A stretch of DNA of 64,000 bases from Flagellimonas sp. MMG031 (GCF_040112705.1 NZ_CP157804.1:2722001-2786000); one strand, 5' to 3'; positions 45,150-54,768 are shown, numbered from the stretch's first letter. Notes: generated from the sequence alone by a model not told the origin. Made by a program: numbers and translations.

Positions 45150-46001
45150 TTGAAAGATTACAAACCACAGGCCAAATGGAAGAGTAAACTTCATGAAGTT
45201 ATTTATGAAGCGGACACTCCGTCGGGCAAGCTGTTTGACATTCTTCTCTTCGTCTTGATCATCATCAGTGTAATTTTGGTGATACTGGAAAGCATAGACG
45301 ATTTTGATGCGCGCTACCACCGTACACTATTGACCTTGGAATGGGTGGTGACCATCTTTTTTACCATTGAGTACATTGCACGACTCATCAGCATCAAGAA
45401 ACCTTTAAAATACGTCTTTAGTTTCTACGGTATCATCGATTTTCTATCGACCATACCACTTTATCTTTCTTATATTTTGGCGGGATCCCAAGTGCTATTG
45501 GCAGTAAGGGCTTTCCGTTTGCTCCGTATTTTCAGGATATTGAAGCTCGTCAAGTTTATGGGCGAAGCTTCCCAATTACAGTCAGCCCTAAAGGCAAGCC
45601 GAGCCAAGATAGCGGTATTTATCTATGTGGTCTTGATTCTATCGGTGATTATGGGGACTTTAATGTACATTGTTGAAGGTGACGATTCTGGTTTTACCAG
45701 CATACCCAAAAGTATTTATTGGACCATTGTAACGCTGACCACCGTAGGTTACGGTGATATTGCGCCCCAATCCAATCTAGGGCAGTTTTTGGCGACCGTA
45801 ATCATGATTTTGGGTTATGGCATAATTGCGGTACCCACTGGCATTGTTACCGCAGAATTCACCCGTAACCAAAAAAACGGGAAAGAAAGTGGCGATAAGG
45901 GTTTTATGGTACATGTGAACACCCAAGCCTGCCCTAGCTGTTCCGCAGAAGGGCATAGAGACGATGCTACCCACTGCTATAATTGTGGTCATCCGTTATG
46001 A
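45150..46001 (+). CDS. Voltage-gated-type potassium channel with a C-terminal zinc ribbon
   Basis: The 283-residue protein has six membrane segments, an Arg-rich S4 (RAFRLLRIFRILKLVKF) and the selectivity filter TLTTVGYGDIAP, as in Kv-type prokaryotic potassium channels. After S6 a short linker leads to CPSCSAEGHRDDATHCYNCG at the end, a four-Cys zinc ribbon. The start is TTG at 45150, three nt after the previous stop, as no ATG fits. The last codons overlap miaA in ATGA. Confidence 0.93.
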   Translation: MKDYKPQAKWKSKLHEVIYEADTPSGKLFDILLFVLIIISVILVILESIDDFDARYHRTLLTLEWVVTIFFTIEYIARLISIKKPLKYVFSFYGIIDFLSTIPLYLSYILAGSQVLLAVRAFRLLRIFRILKLVKFMGEASQLQSALKASRAKIAVFIYVVLILSVIMGTLMYIVEGDDSGFTSIPKSIYWTIVTLTTVGYGDIAPQSNLGQFLATVIMILGYGIIAVPTGIVTAEFTRNQKNGKESGDKGFMVHVNTQACPSCSAEGHRDDATHCYNCGHPL

Positions 46002-46921
46002 AAAAAAAGGTGCTACTGGCAGTGGTAGGCCCTACGGCCATTGGAAAGACCGCTTTGGGCATTCAATTGGCCAAACATTTTGATACCGAAATCCTTTCAG
46101 CCGACTCTCGACAGTTTTTTAAGGAAATGGAAATTGGTACCGCAGTTCCATCACAAGAAGAGCTGGCACAGGTGCCGCACTATTTTATTCAGCATAAAAG
46201 TATTTTTGAGCCCTATTCCGTAGGGGATTTTGAAAAAGAAGCCATGACTGTTTTGGATGGACTGTTCCAACAAAAAGATACTGTGGTCATGGTCGGTGGC
46301 AGTGGTCTTTACGTGGATGCCGTGGTCAACGGGCTGGATGAGTTTCCCGAAGTGGATCCTGATATTCGTACAGCATTGAACCAAAAACTGAAAAAAAATG
46401 GCCTCAGCAGTCTTCAAGAAGAATTGAAACTCAAGGACCCATCGTATTATAAAATTGTTGACTTAGAGAATCCGCACCGGCTGATACGTGCCTTGGAGGT
46501 GTGCAGAGCCTCGGGCCAACCTTTTTCTTCATTTTTGAATCGCCCCAAACCAAAACGGCCCTTTAAAACCCTTTATGTTGGTCTGGAGGCCCCACGAGAG
46601 GTCATTTATGAACGGATCAACCAACGAGTGGACCTAATGATGCAAGCAGGCCTGCTGGAGGAAGCAGAACGACTTTATCCGCACAAAACACTCAATGCCT
46701 TGCAAACAGTTGGTTACAAAGAACTTTTTGAATATCTTGACGGGCATTGCACATTGGAATTTGCCGTTTCGGAAATCAAAAAAAACACCAGGAGATTTGC
46801 CAAGCGGCAGCTAACATGGTTGCGAAAAAACAAGGATATACTGTGGATACCCTACAACGGAGAAGCTGAGAAGGTGCTGCAGATAATCACAGACCGACTA
46901 AAAACCAACCTCTATGCCTAA
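45998..46921 (+). CDS. miaA: tRNA dimethylallyltransferase
   Basis: The 307-residue protein has the P-loop GPTAIGKTALG, LSADSRQFFKEMEIGTA, VGGSGLYVDAVVNGLDEFP and the tRNA-binding TVGYKELFEYLDG. It adds an isopentenyl group to A37 of tRNAs reading UNN codons. The ATG overlaps the channel stop codon (ATGA), showing translational coupling. Start 45998 is chosen over 45983. Confidence 0.96.
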   Translation: MKKKVLLAVVGPTAIGKTALGIQLAKHFDTEILSADSRQFFKEMEIGTAVPSQEELAQVPHYFIQHKSIFEPYSVGDFEKEAMTVLDGLFQQKDTVVMVGGSGLYVDAVVNGLDEFPEVDPDIRTALNQKLKKNGLSSLQEELKLKDPSYYKIVDLENPHRLIRALEVCRASGQPFSSFLNRPKPKRPFKTLYVGLEAPREVIYERINQRVDLMMQAGLLEEAERLYPHKTLNALQTVGYKELFEYLDGHCTLEFAVSEIKKNTRRFAKRQLTWLRKNKDILWIPYNGEAEKVLQIITDRLKTNLYA

Positions 46922-47405
46922 CGGTAAGACTGTGATAGTGGTGATGGGAGTCAGTGGTTCCGGAAAAACCAAAATAGGACAACTGCTCTCGAAGAAACTA
47001 TCCGTTCCCTTTTACGATGGTGATGATTTTCATCCCGAGGAAAACATCAAGAAAATGAGCTCAGGACAGCCCCTAAAAGATACAGACCGTAAAGGGTGGC
47101 TTGTACAACTCAACAGACTTGCTTTGGAGCACCGGGAGCAAGGGGCCGTTATAGCCTGTTCCGCGCTCAAAAAAAATTACCGAAGCCTATTGCGGGCGGG
47201 CATGGGCAATTGTATGGTGTTTGTGTATTTAAAAGGTTCGTTTGACTTGATCAAATCCCGATTGGACTCCAGAAAAGGTCATTTTATGTCCTCCGCCCTG
47301 CTCAAATCCCAGTTCGATACCTTGGAGCCTCCATCCAAGGCCATTACCGTTTCTATTGAAGAAACCCCAGCGAACATCGTTAAAAAAATCGTCAAACAAC
47401 TTTAA
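46914..47405 (+). CDS. gntK: Gluconokinase
   Basis: The 163-residue kinase has the P-loop VMGVSGSGKTKIG, the family block PFYDGDDFHPEENIKKMSSG, and ACSALKKNYRSLLR. It phosphorylates D-gluconate to 6-phosphogluconate. It overlaps miaA by 8 bp and is followed after 3 nt by the permease gene, which supports the substrate. Confidence 0.95.
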   Translation: MPNGKTVIVVMGVSGSGKTKIGQLLSKKLSVPFYDGDDFHPEENIKKMSSGQPLKDTDRKGWLVQLNRLALEHREQGAVIACSALKKNYRSLLRAGMGNCMVFVYLKGSFDLIKSRLDSRKGHFMSSALLKSQFDTLEPPSKAITVSIEETPANIVKKIVKQL

Positions 47406-47408
47406 CTC

Positions 47409-48743
47409 ATGGAAGTTCAGCTTTTTTTGGCCGTAGTCATCGGCATTGCCATCCTATTGTTCTTGATTTTAAAGCTTCGCATCCATGCCTTTGTTGCACT
47501 ACTTATCGGCAGTATCGTTGTAGGGCTTATTGCAGGACTCGATGCAAATCAAATTATATCCACTATACAAAAAGGGATGGGCGGCACCTTGGGTTTTGTG
47601 GCCACCGTCGTGGGATTGGGTGCCATATTTGGGGGAATCTTGGAAGCATCAGGCGGTGCAAAAGCCATCGCTGATTTTATGGTTTCCAAGTTTGGGCTGA
47701 AAAAAGCTCCTGCCGCTATGGTAGTCTCCGGTTTTTTGATTGCCATTCCCGTTTTTTTTGATGTAGCCTTTATCATTTTAGTGCCCATGATGTATGCACT
47801 GCAGCGAAGAACCGGAAAATCTTTGCTTCTTTACGCCATTCCGTTATTGGCGGGACTAGCTATAACCCATGCTTTTATCCCACCAACGCCAGGGCCTATC
47901 GCCGTGGCTGACATCATAGATGTAGATTTGGGATGGGTCATCCTCATGGGATTCATCGCCGGAATCCCCACCGCCTTGATTGCAGGGCTTTGGTTTGGAC
48001 GTCATATCTCAAAAAAAATATTTGTGGCTGCGCCCGAGGAAATAGAAGATGGTACCACACCAAGCCTTCCACCCATTGGTCAAACCCTAATGATCATTGG
48101 CCTACCCATAATTTTGATCCTACTGAATACGATGGTGACTGCGGGTACATTCGGAATTACGAGTACAACCGTACTACAACTAATCGCCTTGGTGGGGCAT
48201 CCATTTTCTGCTTTGATCATTGCCAATTTGCTGGCTTGGTACTTTTTTGGATTAAAAAAAGGGTTCACTAAGGACCAACTCCTCAAAATATCCACCAAAT
48301 CGTTAGCACCCGCAGGTACTATTATCCTGCTAACAGGAGCGGGAGGTGTTTTTAAGCAGGTACTTACCGATACGGGAGCTGGTGAGCTTCTGGCCAATTC
48401 CCTAAGCAATGCTGGAATACCCGTTTTGGCCTTTGCTTTTATCAGTGCCGCCATTGTGCGAATCGTTCAAGGTTCGTCTACGGTAGCCATGATTACAGCT
48501 GCCGGTTTGGTTTCGCCACTTTTGGCCAATGCCGAACTGAATCCCATGCAACTGGCGTGTATGGTGATTGCCATTGCTTCGGGAGCAAGTATTTTTTCCC
48601 ATGTGAATGACAGTGGTTTTTGGCTGGTAGGACAATATTTGGGCATTACCGAAAAACAAACCTTCCGATCTTGGACGGTAATGACTACTATTTTGGCCTT
48701 TGTTGGTATGCTTACCGTTTCCTTGGTCTATATTTTTGCATAA
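47409..48743 (+). CDS. gntT: GntP-family gluconate:H+ symporter
   Basis: The 444-residue protein is strongly hydrophobic with about 12-14 membrane segments and GntP-family blocks such as GLGAIFGGILEASGGAKAIA, FFDVAFIILVPMMYAL, HAFIPPTPGPIAVADII and HVNDSGFWLVGQYLGI. It should import gluconate for the kinase encoded just upstream. No gntR-type regulator is adjacent. It is the last gene of the operon; the following hairpin reads as a terminator for the opposite strand. Confidence 0.93.
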   Translation: MEVQLFLAVVIGIAILLFLILKLRIHAFVALLIGSIVVGLIAGLDANQIISTIQKGMGGTLGFVATVVGLGAIFGGILEASGGAKAIADFMVSKFGLKKAPAAMVVSGFLIAIPVFFDVAFIILVPMMYALQRRTGKSLLLYAIPLLAGLAITHAFIPPTPGPIAVADIIDVDLGWVILMGFIAGIPTALIAGLWFGRHISKKIFVAAPEEIEDGTTPSLPPIGQTLMIIGLPIILILLNTMVTAGTFGITSTTVLQLIALVGHPFSALIIANLLAWYFFGLKKGFTKDQLLKISTKSLAPAGTIILLTGAGGVFKQVLTDTGAGELLANSLSNAGIPVLAFAFISAAIVRIVQGSSTVAMITAAGLVSPLLANAELNPMQLACMVIAIASGASIFSHVNDSGFWLVGQYLGITEKQTFRSWTVMTTILAFVGMLTVSLVYIFA

Positions 48744-48766
48744 AAAAAGCCACCCGAGGGTGGCTT
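48742..48766 (-). terminator. Terminator of the two-component operon
   Basis: AAGCCACC/GGTGGCTT with a 4-nt loop is followed, on the minus strand, by a T-run, 22 bp after the response-regulator stop. On the plus strand no T-run follows. Confidence 0.8.
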
Positions 48767-48787
48767 GTCTATCTTATAATCTTCTGA

Positions 48788-49504
48788 TTATTGCTCATTC
48801 TCAGCTTTCACGACCAATCGGAATCCTTCACCGTGAATGTTCAAGATTTCTACCAAATCGTCCTTTTTCAGGTACTTTCTCAATTTGGCAATGTACACAT
48901 CCATACTTCGGGAGGTAAAGTAGTTATCATCCCTCCAGATCTTGGTCAATGCCAGTTCACGTGGCATCAAATCGTTTTCATGTAAAGCCAACAAACGCAA
49001 CAGTTCATTTTCTTTGGGCGACAATTTAATGGGTTCTTCCTCTTTATATTTCAAGAAACGAAGCTTTGAATTGAGGTGGAAGTTTCCGATTTCAAATTCA
49101 AATTGCTTGCTATCGGCCAAGGAACTGGATGCTTTCCGTTGAAGAATCGCTTTCAATTTCATAAGCAGCACCTCGGAATCAAATGGTTTGTTCAAATAAT
49201 CATCAGCTCCTGCCTTATAACCCTTCAAAACATCCTCTTTCATCGTTTTTGCGGTCAAGAAGATAATGGGTACGTTCTCGTTCTTTTCGCGGATTTCCCT
49301 AGCCAGGGTAAATCCATCTTTATAGGGCATCATGACATCCAAGATACAGACATCGTAGTTATCTTTTTTAAACTTTTCAAATCCTTCCATTCCATTTTTG
49401 GCCAAAACCACCTCAAAGTCGTTCATGGTCAAATAATCCTTTAGGACAATTCCAAAATTGGGGTCGTCCTCTACCAGTAGTATCTTCTTTTTTTCTGTGT
49501 CCAT
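48788..49504 (-). CDS. rprY: OmpR-family response regulator (RprY-like)
   Basis: The 238-residue protein has a full receiver (E12/D13/D14, phospho-acceptor D56 in CILDVMMP, Thr in FLTAKT, Lys in YLNKPF) and a winged-helix effector (about 140-232, with SPKENELLRLLALHEND and YFTSRSMDVYIAKLRKYL). It is the partner of the kinase gene 10 bp upstream. The pair resembles RprX/RprY of Bacteroides; the symbol is by resemblance. Confidence 0.85.
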   Translation of the reverse strand: MDTEKKKILLVEDDPNFGIVLKDYLTMNDFEVVLAKNGMEGFEKFKKDNYDVCILDVMMPYKDGFTLAREIREKNENVPIIFLTAKTMKEDVLKGYKAGADDYLNKPFDSEVLLMKLKAILQRKASSSLADSKQFEFEIGNFHLNSKLRFLKYKEEEPIKLSPKENELLRLLALHENDLMPRELALTKIWRDDNYFTSRSMDVYIAKLRKYLKKDDLVEILNIHGEGFRLVVKAENEQ

Positions 49505-49514
49505 AGTTCGTTTT

Positions 49515-51101
49515 TTAAATTAATGGGAGTTTTATAAAGAAGGTGCTTCCTTTTCCTTTTTCACTTTCCGCATAAACCTCTCCTTGATGATCGTCTATAA
49601 TTCGTTTTACGTAGGCCAACCCTAATCCGTGACCCTTAACGTTATGTATGTCGCCGGTATGTTCCCGGTAAAATTTTTCAAATACTTTTTTCAATACCGC
49701 CTTGCTCATGCCCGCCCCTTGATCTTGCACTTTTATAATGATGCTGTTTTTCACCACTTCGGTGAACACATCAATTTTAGGGGTCTCTGGCGAATACTTC
49801 ACCGCATTGTCCAGAATGTTGACCACCACATTGGTCATATGCATATCGTTGGCCAATACCTCGGAGCGCTCGGCATCCAAATGGGCGTTTACGTAACCCC
49901 CTCGGTCCTGCACTATCAATTCCACGTGGGCGATGGCATCGGTAATGATATCGTGCATGTTCACCCTGTCCTTGGTAATGTCCAACTGGTTTTTTTCCAG
50001 TTTGGATATTCTCAATACGTTCTCCACTTGAGCATGCATCCGTTTATTTTCATCACGAATCATGCCTAGATAACGCAATACTTTTTCTTTGTCCTCAATC
50101 GACTTTGGGTTCCGTATCGCCTCAACGGCCAAATTAATGGTTGCAATGGGCGTTTTGAACTCGTGGGTCATATTGTTGATGAAATCCGATTTGATTTCGG
50201 AAATCCGCTTTTGCTTAATCAACTGGTAAATGGCACTCGAATATGCCAGAACAATCACCAAGGTGAATACCAGAGACAACAATGCCATTTTCATTATGGA
50301 GCCAAAGATGAAACGCTTCATGCTCGGAAAAGTGAGCAACAGTGAAAAATTGGAAACCCCTTCGCTGTCCTTAAAAATGGGAGCCTTGTACATTTTGGAA
50401 CCGGAAAACTTAAATTTTCTGGACCTTATTTTAGTGGGATATCCTTGACTGTATACCCCGTACTCATAATCGATGTTTATATTTCGATTGCTCAGTTCTT
50501 GGCTCAGTAGGAGTTCCAGTTCTTGCTTGGAAACCCGTTTGTGGATGGGACGTGTTTTGGCCGCTTCCATAAATACATCTTCCCAAGCCGCTTTGTCAAT
50601 ACTGCTAAGTCCCCCGATTTTTTCCGCTCGTTGGATTGGGGTAAGACTATAGGTCCTGCCATCCAAACCGTACTCTTCCTTAAAAATGGCCTTTGTACGC
50701 TTACTGGTGAAATTCTTGATGGTCGTGGTATCTTCACTTCCATTGGTATCAATATCAAAGAACGCAGAGGTTATATTGTAATCTTCTTCCAGGATTCCAT
50801 GGGAATAAAAAAGAATTTCATCGGAGTTCAAATCCCGATCCACGAACAAAAAATTCTTGTACTGTGTGCTTTTGGGCTCACCAATGCTGTCCGCCAAGGA
50901 GGCTAAACGGTCCGAGTATTCCTTCATCTCGCGCTTCTCCACCCTGCTCGCTACCTTGTCCAGAATGTCCGTAACCGTTCTTGAAAATTGTTCTTCCTTG
51001 TCGTTTATGGAGGTTTTGATCCAATAAACTTGCACAAAGATGATCCCCAATAGGGATAAACTCATAAGAACAACCAGAAGAACAAATAGCTTCTTGTTCA
51101 T
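49515..51101 (-). CDS. rprX: Sensor histidine kinase (RprX-like)
   Basis: The 528-residue kinase has two membrane segments (about 4-28 and 272-297), a periplasmic region of about 240 residues, and cytoplasmic HisKA (FINNMTHEFKTPIATINLAV with the phospho-acceptor His) and HATPase domains (VNILDNAVKYS, DQGAGMS, GHGLGLAYVKRIID). It should sense an envelope or redox signal and phosphorylate the regulator encoded 10 bp downstream. TTTAAC repeats lie in the upstream gap and may mediate autoregulation. Confidence 0.88.
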   Translation of the reverse strand: MNKKLFVLLVVLMSLSLLGIIFVQVYWIKTSINDKEEQFSRTVTDILDKVASRVEKREMKEYSDRLASLADSIGEPKSTQYKNFLFVDRDLNSDEILFYSHGILEEDYNITSAFFDIDTNGSEDTTTIKNFTSKRTKAIFKEEYGLDGRTYSLTPIQRAEKIGGLSSIDKAAWEDVFMEAAKTRPIHKRVSKQELELLLSQELSNRNINIDYEYGVYSQGYPTKIRSRKFKFSGSKMYKAPIFKDSEGVSNFSLLLTFPSMKRFIFGSIMKMALLSLVFTLVIVLAYSSAIYQLIKQKRISEIKSDFINNMTHEFKTPIATINLAVEAIRNPKSIEDKEKVLRYLGMIRDENKRMHAQVENVLRISKLEKNQLDITKDRVNMHDIITDAIAHVELIVQDRGGYVNAHLDAERSEVLANDMHMTNVVVNILDNAVKYSPETPKIDVFTEVVKNSIIIKVQDQGAGMSKAVLKKVFEKFYREHTGDIHNVKGHGLGLAYVKRIIDDHQGEVYAESEKGKGSTFFIKLPLI

Positions 51102-51118
51102 TGGCGTAAAATTAAAAA

Positions 51119-51169
51119 TTTAACATTTAGCACTTTGGGCGTTTAACCAAAACTTAACATAAATGTTAA
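51119..51169. promoter_or_regulatory. TTTAAC repeats and TTAACAT/ATGTTAA inverted repeat upstream of the kinase gene
   Basis: TTAAC occurs at 51120, 51143 and 51154 (steps of 23 and 11 bp), and TTAACAT (51154-51160) is mirrored by ATGTTAA (51163-51169). The spacing fits tandem sites for an OmpR-family regulator. Confidence 0.5.
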
Positions 51170-51756
51170 AATTTGGATGCTAGCCCTAAAAGTTTGAGGT
51201 GTAGTTCGTTAACCTTTTCTTTGGTTTTTTCTAGGTCGAGATTTTCAATGGTAAAATCTGCCAGCTTAGCTTTGTCATCATCATCCCATTGGTGTTTCAT
51301 CCTATCGGCTACTGATTCCCTGGCTACCTCATCTCGCTGCACTACGCGTTGAACACGGGTTTCTTCGGGAGCCGTGATCAAAATCGTATAGTCGTACTTT
51401 TCCGCTGCCCCATTTTCAAAAATCAGGGCGGTTTCCTGAATAACGTACGGTGATTCTTGGTCATGGGCCCAATCCAAAAAATGCTTTCTCACTGCCGGAT
51501 GCACTATTCCGTTCAACTTTTCCAATAACTCACGGTTTTTGAACACGGTATTCGCTATAAACGAACGATTTAAGCCATCTTCTGTATAGGCCTCTTTTCC
51601 AAATAGATCTATAATGGCGTTTTTTACCGTTTCGGAGCTAACCATGAGCTGCTTGGCCTCCTTATCGGAATCGTAGACAGGGACACCCAGCTCCCAGAAT
51701 ATTTGGGCCACGGTACTTTTACCACTTCCAATTCCGCCTGTAAGTCCTACGATCAT
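51166..51756 (-). CDS. coaE: Dephospho-CoA kinase
   Basis: The 196-residue kinase has the P-loop VGLTGGIGSGKST, VYDSDKEAKQLM, HPAVRKHFLDW and TRVQRVVQRD. It makes the last step of CoA synthesis. Two adjacent ATG codons (51759 and 51756) can start it, and the stop codon of the upstream ybbR-type gene lies within the ATGATG, so the two are translationally coupled. Confidence 0.95.
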   Translation of the reverse strand: MIVGLTGGIGSGKSTVAQIFWELGVPVYDSDKEAKQLMVSSETVKNAIIDLFGKEAYTEDGLNRSFIANTVFKNRELLEKLNGIVHPAVRKHFLDWAHDQESPYVIQETALIFENGAAEKYDYTILITAPEETRVQRVVQRDEVARESVADRMKHQWDDDDKAKLADFTIENLDLEKTKEKVNELHLKLLGLASKF

Positions 51757-52712
51757 CATTGTTGTTCGAGTACAAAGTTCACGGCATTCTCTTCCAACTT
51801 CACATCATATACCTTTTGTGGGCTTTGGGTCAGTTCCAAAAACAAGGTCCTACTTTCCGACCCCATCAATTGCCCATAATCTGCCACTACCTCAAAATCG
51901 GTGGCCGATAGCTCTTTTAACCGTTCAATCGACGCTTTGCATAGCAAGGTCACCGAATCCGGAAATGTCCTGATTTGATAACCCTCCGGGATATTGATCA
52001 CTTGTATGGGAACCTCGAACACCCTTTCGGAAAACTTGGACACCTTTCCTGTGACCGTGGCTCGGCTTGTTGAAAATATACTATTGCCCAAGCCTTTTGG
52101 GAAAATCAAATTGATCTCTTTTGAAAAATCACTTTTAACGTTGGTAAGTTGCAAAGGTGCGGTTGCAATGGATTCGATGGTATCGATTTCGTTTTTTGGA
52201 CCCTTCACCTCAATGGAATCAGGGCTTACCTCTACTTTTCCCTCCAAAATAAAATTCTGCTCCAACTGAAGGCTCATTTTGGGTCGAACGGGTATTTTTT
52301 TGGTTTCCACCTGATAAAGGTCGACCTCCAAAACCTGCCGATCCAGTTCCAATAGTGAAACGTTTTGGGATAATTGCTGATCCATCTGCCGTCGCAATGC
52401 CTCTTGGCCAAGCACATATTTCCCATTTTGATAAGCTACTTGGGAAACGTCGATATCCATGCGGCCCTTAAAGATTTTGTAGTATAAAAACTGAAAACCA
52501 CTGGTTCGGAGTTTGGCCTCAATCTGTACATTGGACTGGTCGCCCAACAAAAGGGAATCAGGCAAATTCCGATAATTAAGCACAAAATAAGACCTTGATT
52601 CGTAGGTTTCGGATAGATTGCTGATAAACCACGCCAAAAAAGAGCATAACAGGAACAGTGAAAAAACTTTCACCTTCTTTTGATTGAGGCCGTGCAATAC
52701 CTTTTTGAACAC
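51756..52712 (-). CDS. YbbR/CdaR-like membrane-anchored protein
   Basis: The 318-residue protein has an N-terminal membrane anchor (VFSLFLLCSFLAWFISNL) and a beta-rich extracytoplasmic part with YbbR-like repeats (PVRPKMSLQLEQNFILEGKV, VSPDSIEVKGPKNEIDTIES). YbbR/CdaR proteins regulate diadenylate cyclase in Firmicutes; here the gene sits between a glycosyltransferase and coaE, an order common in Bacteroidota from memory. The role is unproven. Confidence 0.8.
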   Translation of the reverse strand: MFKKVLHGLNQKKVKVFSLFLLCSFLAWFISNLSETYESRSYFVLNYRNLPDSLLLGDQSNVQIEAKLRTSGFQFLYYKIFKGRMDIDVSQVAYQNGKYVLGQEALRRQMDQQLSQNVSLLELDRQVLEVDLYQVETKKIPVRPKMSLQLEQNFILEGKVEVSPDSIEVKGPKNEIDTIESIATAPLQLTNVKSDFSKEINLIFPKGLGNSIFSTSRATVTGKVSKFSERVFEVPIQVINIPEGYQIRTFPDSVTLLCKASIERLKELSATDFEVVADYGQLMGSESRTLFLELTQSPQKVYDVKLEENAVNFVLEQQ

Positions 52713-52714
52713 TT

Positions 52715-53722
52715 TTACTTTTTCTTGAAAAATAGTTTGGGAAACAGTTCTTCTGGATCCTTATTACTAAAGTTAAGCAACATTGTGGACTTGATAAAAC
52801 CAATTCCGTAACCTATAAATTGGACACCTACGGCATAAAGCGACAAAAGGGCCACTCTTATGCTCCTTGTCTTGACCCAAGCGTCCAAGAACAATACCAA
52901 AAAATATGAGGCGTAGAGAAACAAGGGCAACCAAAGTCCTAAAAAAGCCGCCAAAATGGCAACACAGAAACCCAACATAAACAAGGTGGGAAACCAATAG
53001 GTAGGCTTTGCCGTTCCCGGATGCCACTTGTTCAGGATAGGGCGTACCATACCAAACTTGTTTACCTGTTTGTAAAATTTATGCCAATCAATCCTTCTTT
53101 TGTGATAGACAAAAGCCTTTGGGAACAATCTGGTTTGAAATCCAGCTTTCCAAATCCGGAAGGTCAAATCTGGGTCTTCCCCGGGATGGATTCGACCAAA
53201 GCCAGCTGTCTTCTCAAAAGCAATCTTGGAAATACCCATATTGAAACTTCGGGGCTGAAATTTGCCCACCGCCTTTTTCCCTCCGCGAATACCTCCCGTA
53301 GTCAAAAAAGAGGTCATCGCATAATTGATGGCCTTTTGAACAATGGTAAATGAGGTGTCGGCAGCATCGGGTCCACCAAAGCAATGGACGAATTCCGCTT
53401 TGAGTTCCCTGTCCACTTCGGATAAATATTGCTGCGGGAGCATACAATCGGAGTCCAAAATGATAAAATAATTCCCTTTGGCCTTCTGCATCCCAAAATT
53501 TCGGGAATCGCCCGGCCCTGAATTCTCCTTGAAATAGTAGGAAATCTGAAGTTGTTCACGAAATTGTTCAACCACGGCCTCCGAACGCTCTGTGGACCCA
53601 TCCTCCACGATGACGACTTCAAAATTGTCCTGAAAATCTTGTTTTTGAAGACTTTCCAAGAGTTCACGAACTTCTTCGGGCCTATTGAACACAGGAACTA
53701 CTATGGAGAAAAGAATTTTCAT
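52715..53722 (-). CDS. Family 2 glycosyltransferase with C-terminal membrane segments
   Basis: The 335-residue protein has a GT-A domain (about 1-230: SIVVPVFNRPEEVRELLESL, VVIVEDGSTER, the acidic metal motif ILDSDCMLP, and GEDPDLTFR) and two or three membrane segments near residues 250-310. It transfers a sugar from a nucleotide donor, probably to a lipid or envelope glycan. It begins the minus-strand run to coaE; two bases separate it from the ybbR-type gene. Confidence 0.92.
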   Translation of the reverse strand: MKILFSIVVPVFNRPEEVRELLESLQKQDFQDNFEVVIVEDGSTERSEAVVEQFREQLQISYYFKENSGPGDSRNFGMQKAKGNYFIILDSDCMLPQQYLSEVDRELKAEFVHCFGGPDAADTSFTIVQKAINYAMTSFLTTGGIRGGKKAVGKFQPRSFNMGISKIAFEKTAGFGRIHPGEDPDLTFRIWKAGFQTRLFPKAFVYHKRRIDWHKFYKQVNKFGMVRPILNKWHPGTAKPTYWFPTLFMLGFCVAILAAFLGLWLPLFLYASYFLVLFLDAWVKTRSIRVALLSLYAVGVQFIGYGIGFIKSTMLLNFSNKDPEELFPKLFFKKK

Positions 53723-53761
53723 TTGAAATAGAAAGAGGCTTTCTAAAAAGCTGGTTTTAAA

Positions 53762-53829
53762 TCAGTTCGAGTGCAGTCGAGAACTTAAGGTATGATAATC
53801 AATGGGTTTCGACTGCGCTCAACCTGACA
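53762..53829. repeat. Hairpin repeat element D (68 bp)
   Basis: TCAGTTCGAGTGCAGTCGAG and the TTCGACTGCGCTCAACCTGA arm are inverted around GAACTTAAGG. It is a reverse-oriented relative of element C (31593-31648) and lies 55 bp after the fabI stop. Confidence 0.75.
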
Positions 53830-53883
53830 ATATCAAAATATTACCGCGTTTTAAACGGCTCTATCCCTTCTATTTTTTACGGT

Positions 53884-54696
53884 TTATTCCGAAAATTCAT
53901 CGATAATCTCTTGGCTCACACCCGTATTGGAGAAACCACCATCATGAAAAAGGTTCTGCATAGTCACCTTTTTGGTCAAATCGGAGAAAAGTGAAACAGT
54001 GTAATTGGCACAGTCATCAGCGGTAGCATTGCCTAGAGGTGACATTTTTTCCGCATAGTTGATGAAGCCGTCAAAACCTTTCACGCCTTGTCCCGCTGTG
54101 GTCGGTGTTGGTGATTGGGAAATGGTATTCACCCTAACTTTATGCTCTTTTCCGAAGAAGTAACCAAAACTTCTGGCTACGGACTCCAAATAGGCTTTAT
54201 TATCGGCCATATCATTGTAATCGGGAAAGGTTCGTTGTGCCGCCATGTAAGTCAAGGCAACAATACTCCCCCACTCATTCATGGCCTCGGCTTTGTACAG
54301 GGACTGCATTACCTTATGAAAAGAAAGCGCGGATACATCCCATCCCTTGGCCGTAAAATCGTAGTTTTCATCCGTGTAGGCCCTTCCTTTCCTCACATTT
54401 ACGGACATTCCAATGGAGTGAAGCACAAAATCCAGCTTTCCGCCCAAAATTTCCATGGACTTCTCAACTAAGTTCTTCAAATCCTCTTCGCTAGTGGCAT
54501 CTGCAGGAATGATTTCTGAGCCGGTCTTTTCCGCCAGTTCATTGATTTTTCCCATACGCATGGCGATGGGGGCATTGGTAAGCACAAAGGTGCCTCCCTC
54601 CTCATGAACGCGTTCTGCGGTTTTCCAAGCGATGGAGTTTGGGTCCAACGCGCCAAAAATGATTCCTTTTTTACCTTTTAAAAGATTGTATGCCAT
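53884..54696 (-). CDS. fabI: Enoyl-[acyl-carrier-protein] reductase (NADH)
   Basis: The 270-residue enzyme has the SDR-like start KGKKGIIFGALDPNSIAWK, DFVLHSIGMS and the FabI active-site layout TYMAAQRTFPDYNDMADNK with catalytic Tyr and Lys. It reduces enoyl-ACP in fatty-acid elongation and is the triclosan target class. I place the start at 54696 since a -7 box, TATCTTTG on the minus strand at 54724-54731, lies within the longer frame from 54726. Confidence 0.95.
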   Translation of the reverse strand: MAYNLLKGKKGIIFGALDPNSIAWKTAERVHEEGGTFVLTNAPIAMRMGKINELAEKTGSEIIPADATSEEDLKNLVEKSMEILGGKLDFVLHSIGMSVNVRKGRAYTDENYDFTAKGWDVSALSFHKVMQSLYKAEAMNEWGSIVALTYMAAQRTFPDYNDMADNKAYLESVARSFGYFFGKEHKVRVNTISQSPTPTTAGQGVKGFDGFINYAEKMSPLGNATADDCANYTVSLFSDLTKKVTMQNLFHDGGFSNTGVSQEIIDEFSE

Positions 54697-54723
54697 AATT
54701 TTTTGCAATTGTTGATTGTAAGG

Positions 54724-54731
54724 CAAAGATA
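54724..54731 (-). promoter_or_regulatory. -7 box of fabI
   Basis: CAAAGATA reads TATCTTTG on the coding strand, 27 nt before the chosen ATG. Confidence 0.5.
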
Positions 54732-54768
54732 TTTAAACTAATTGAAGTTTGGGAAGCACCTCCGTGTT

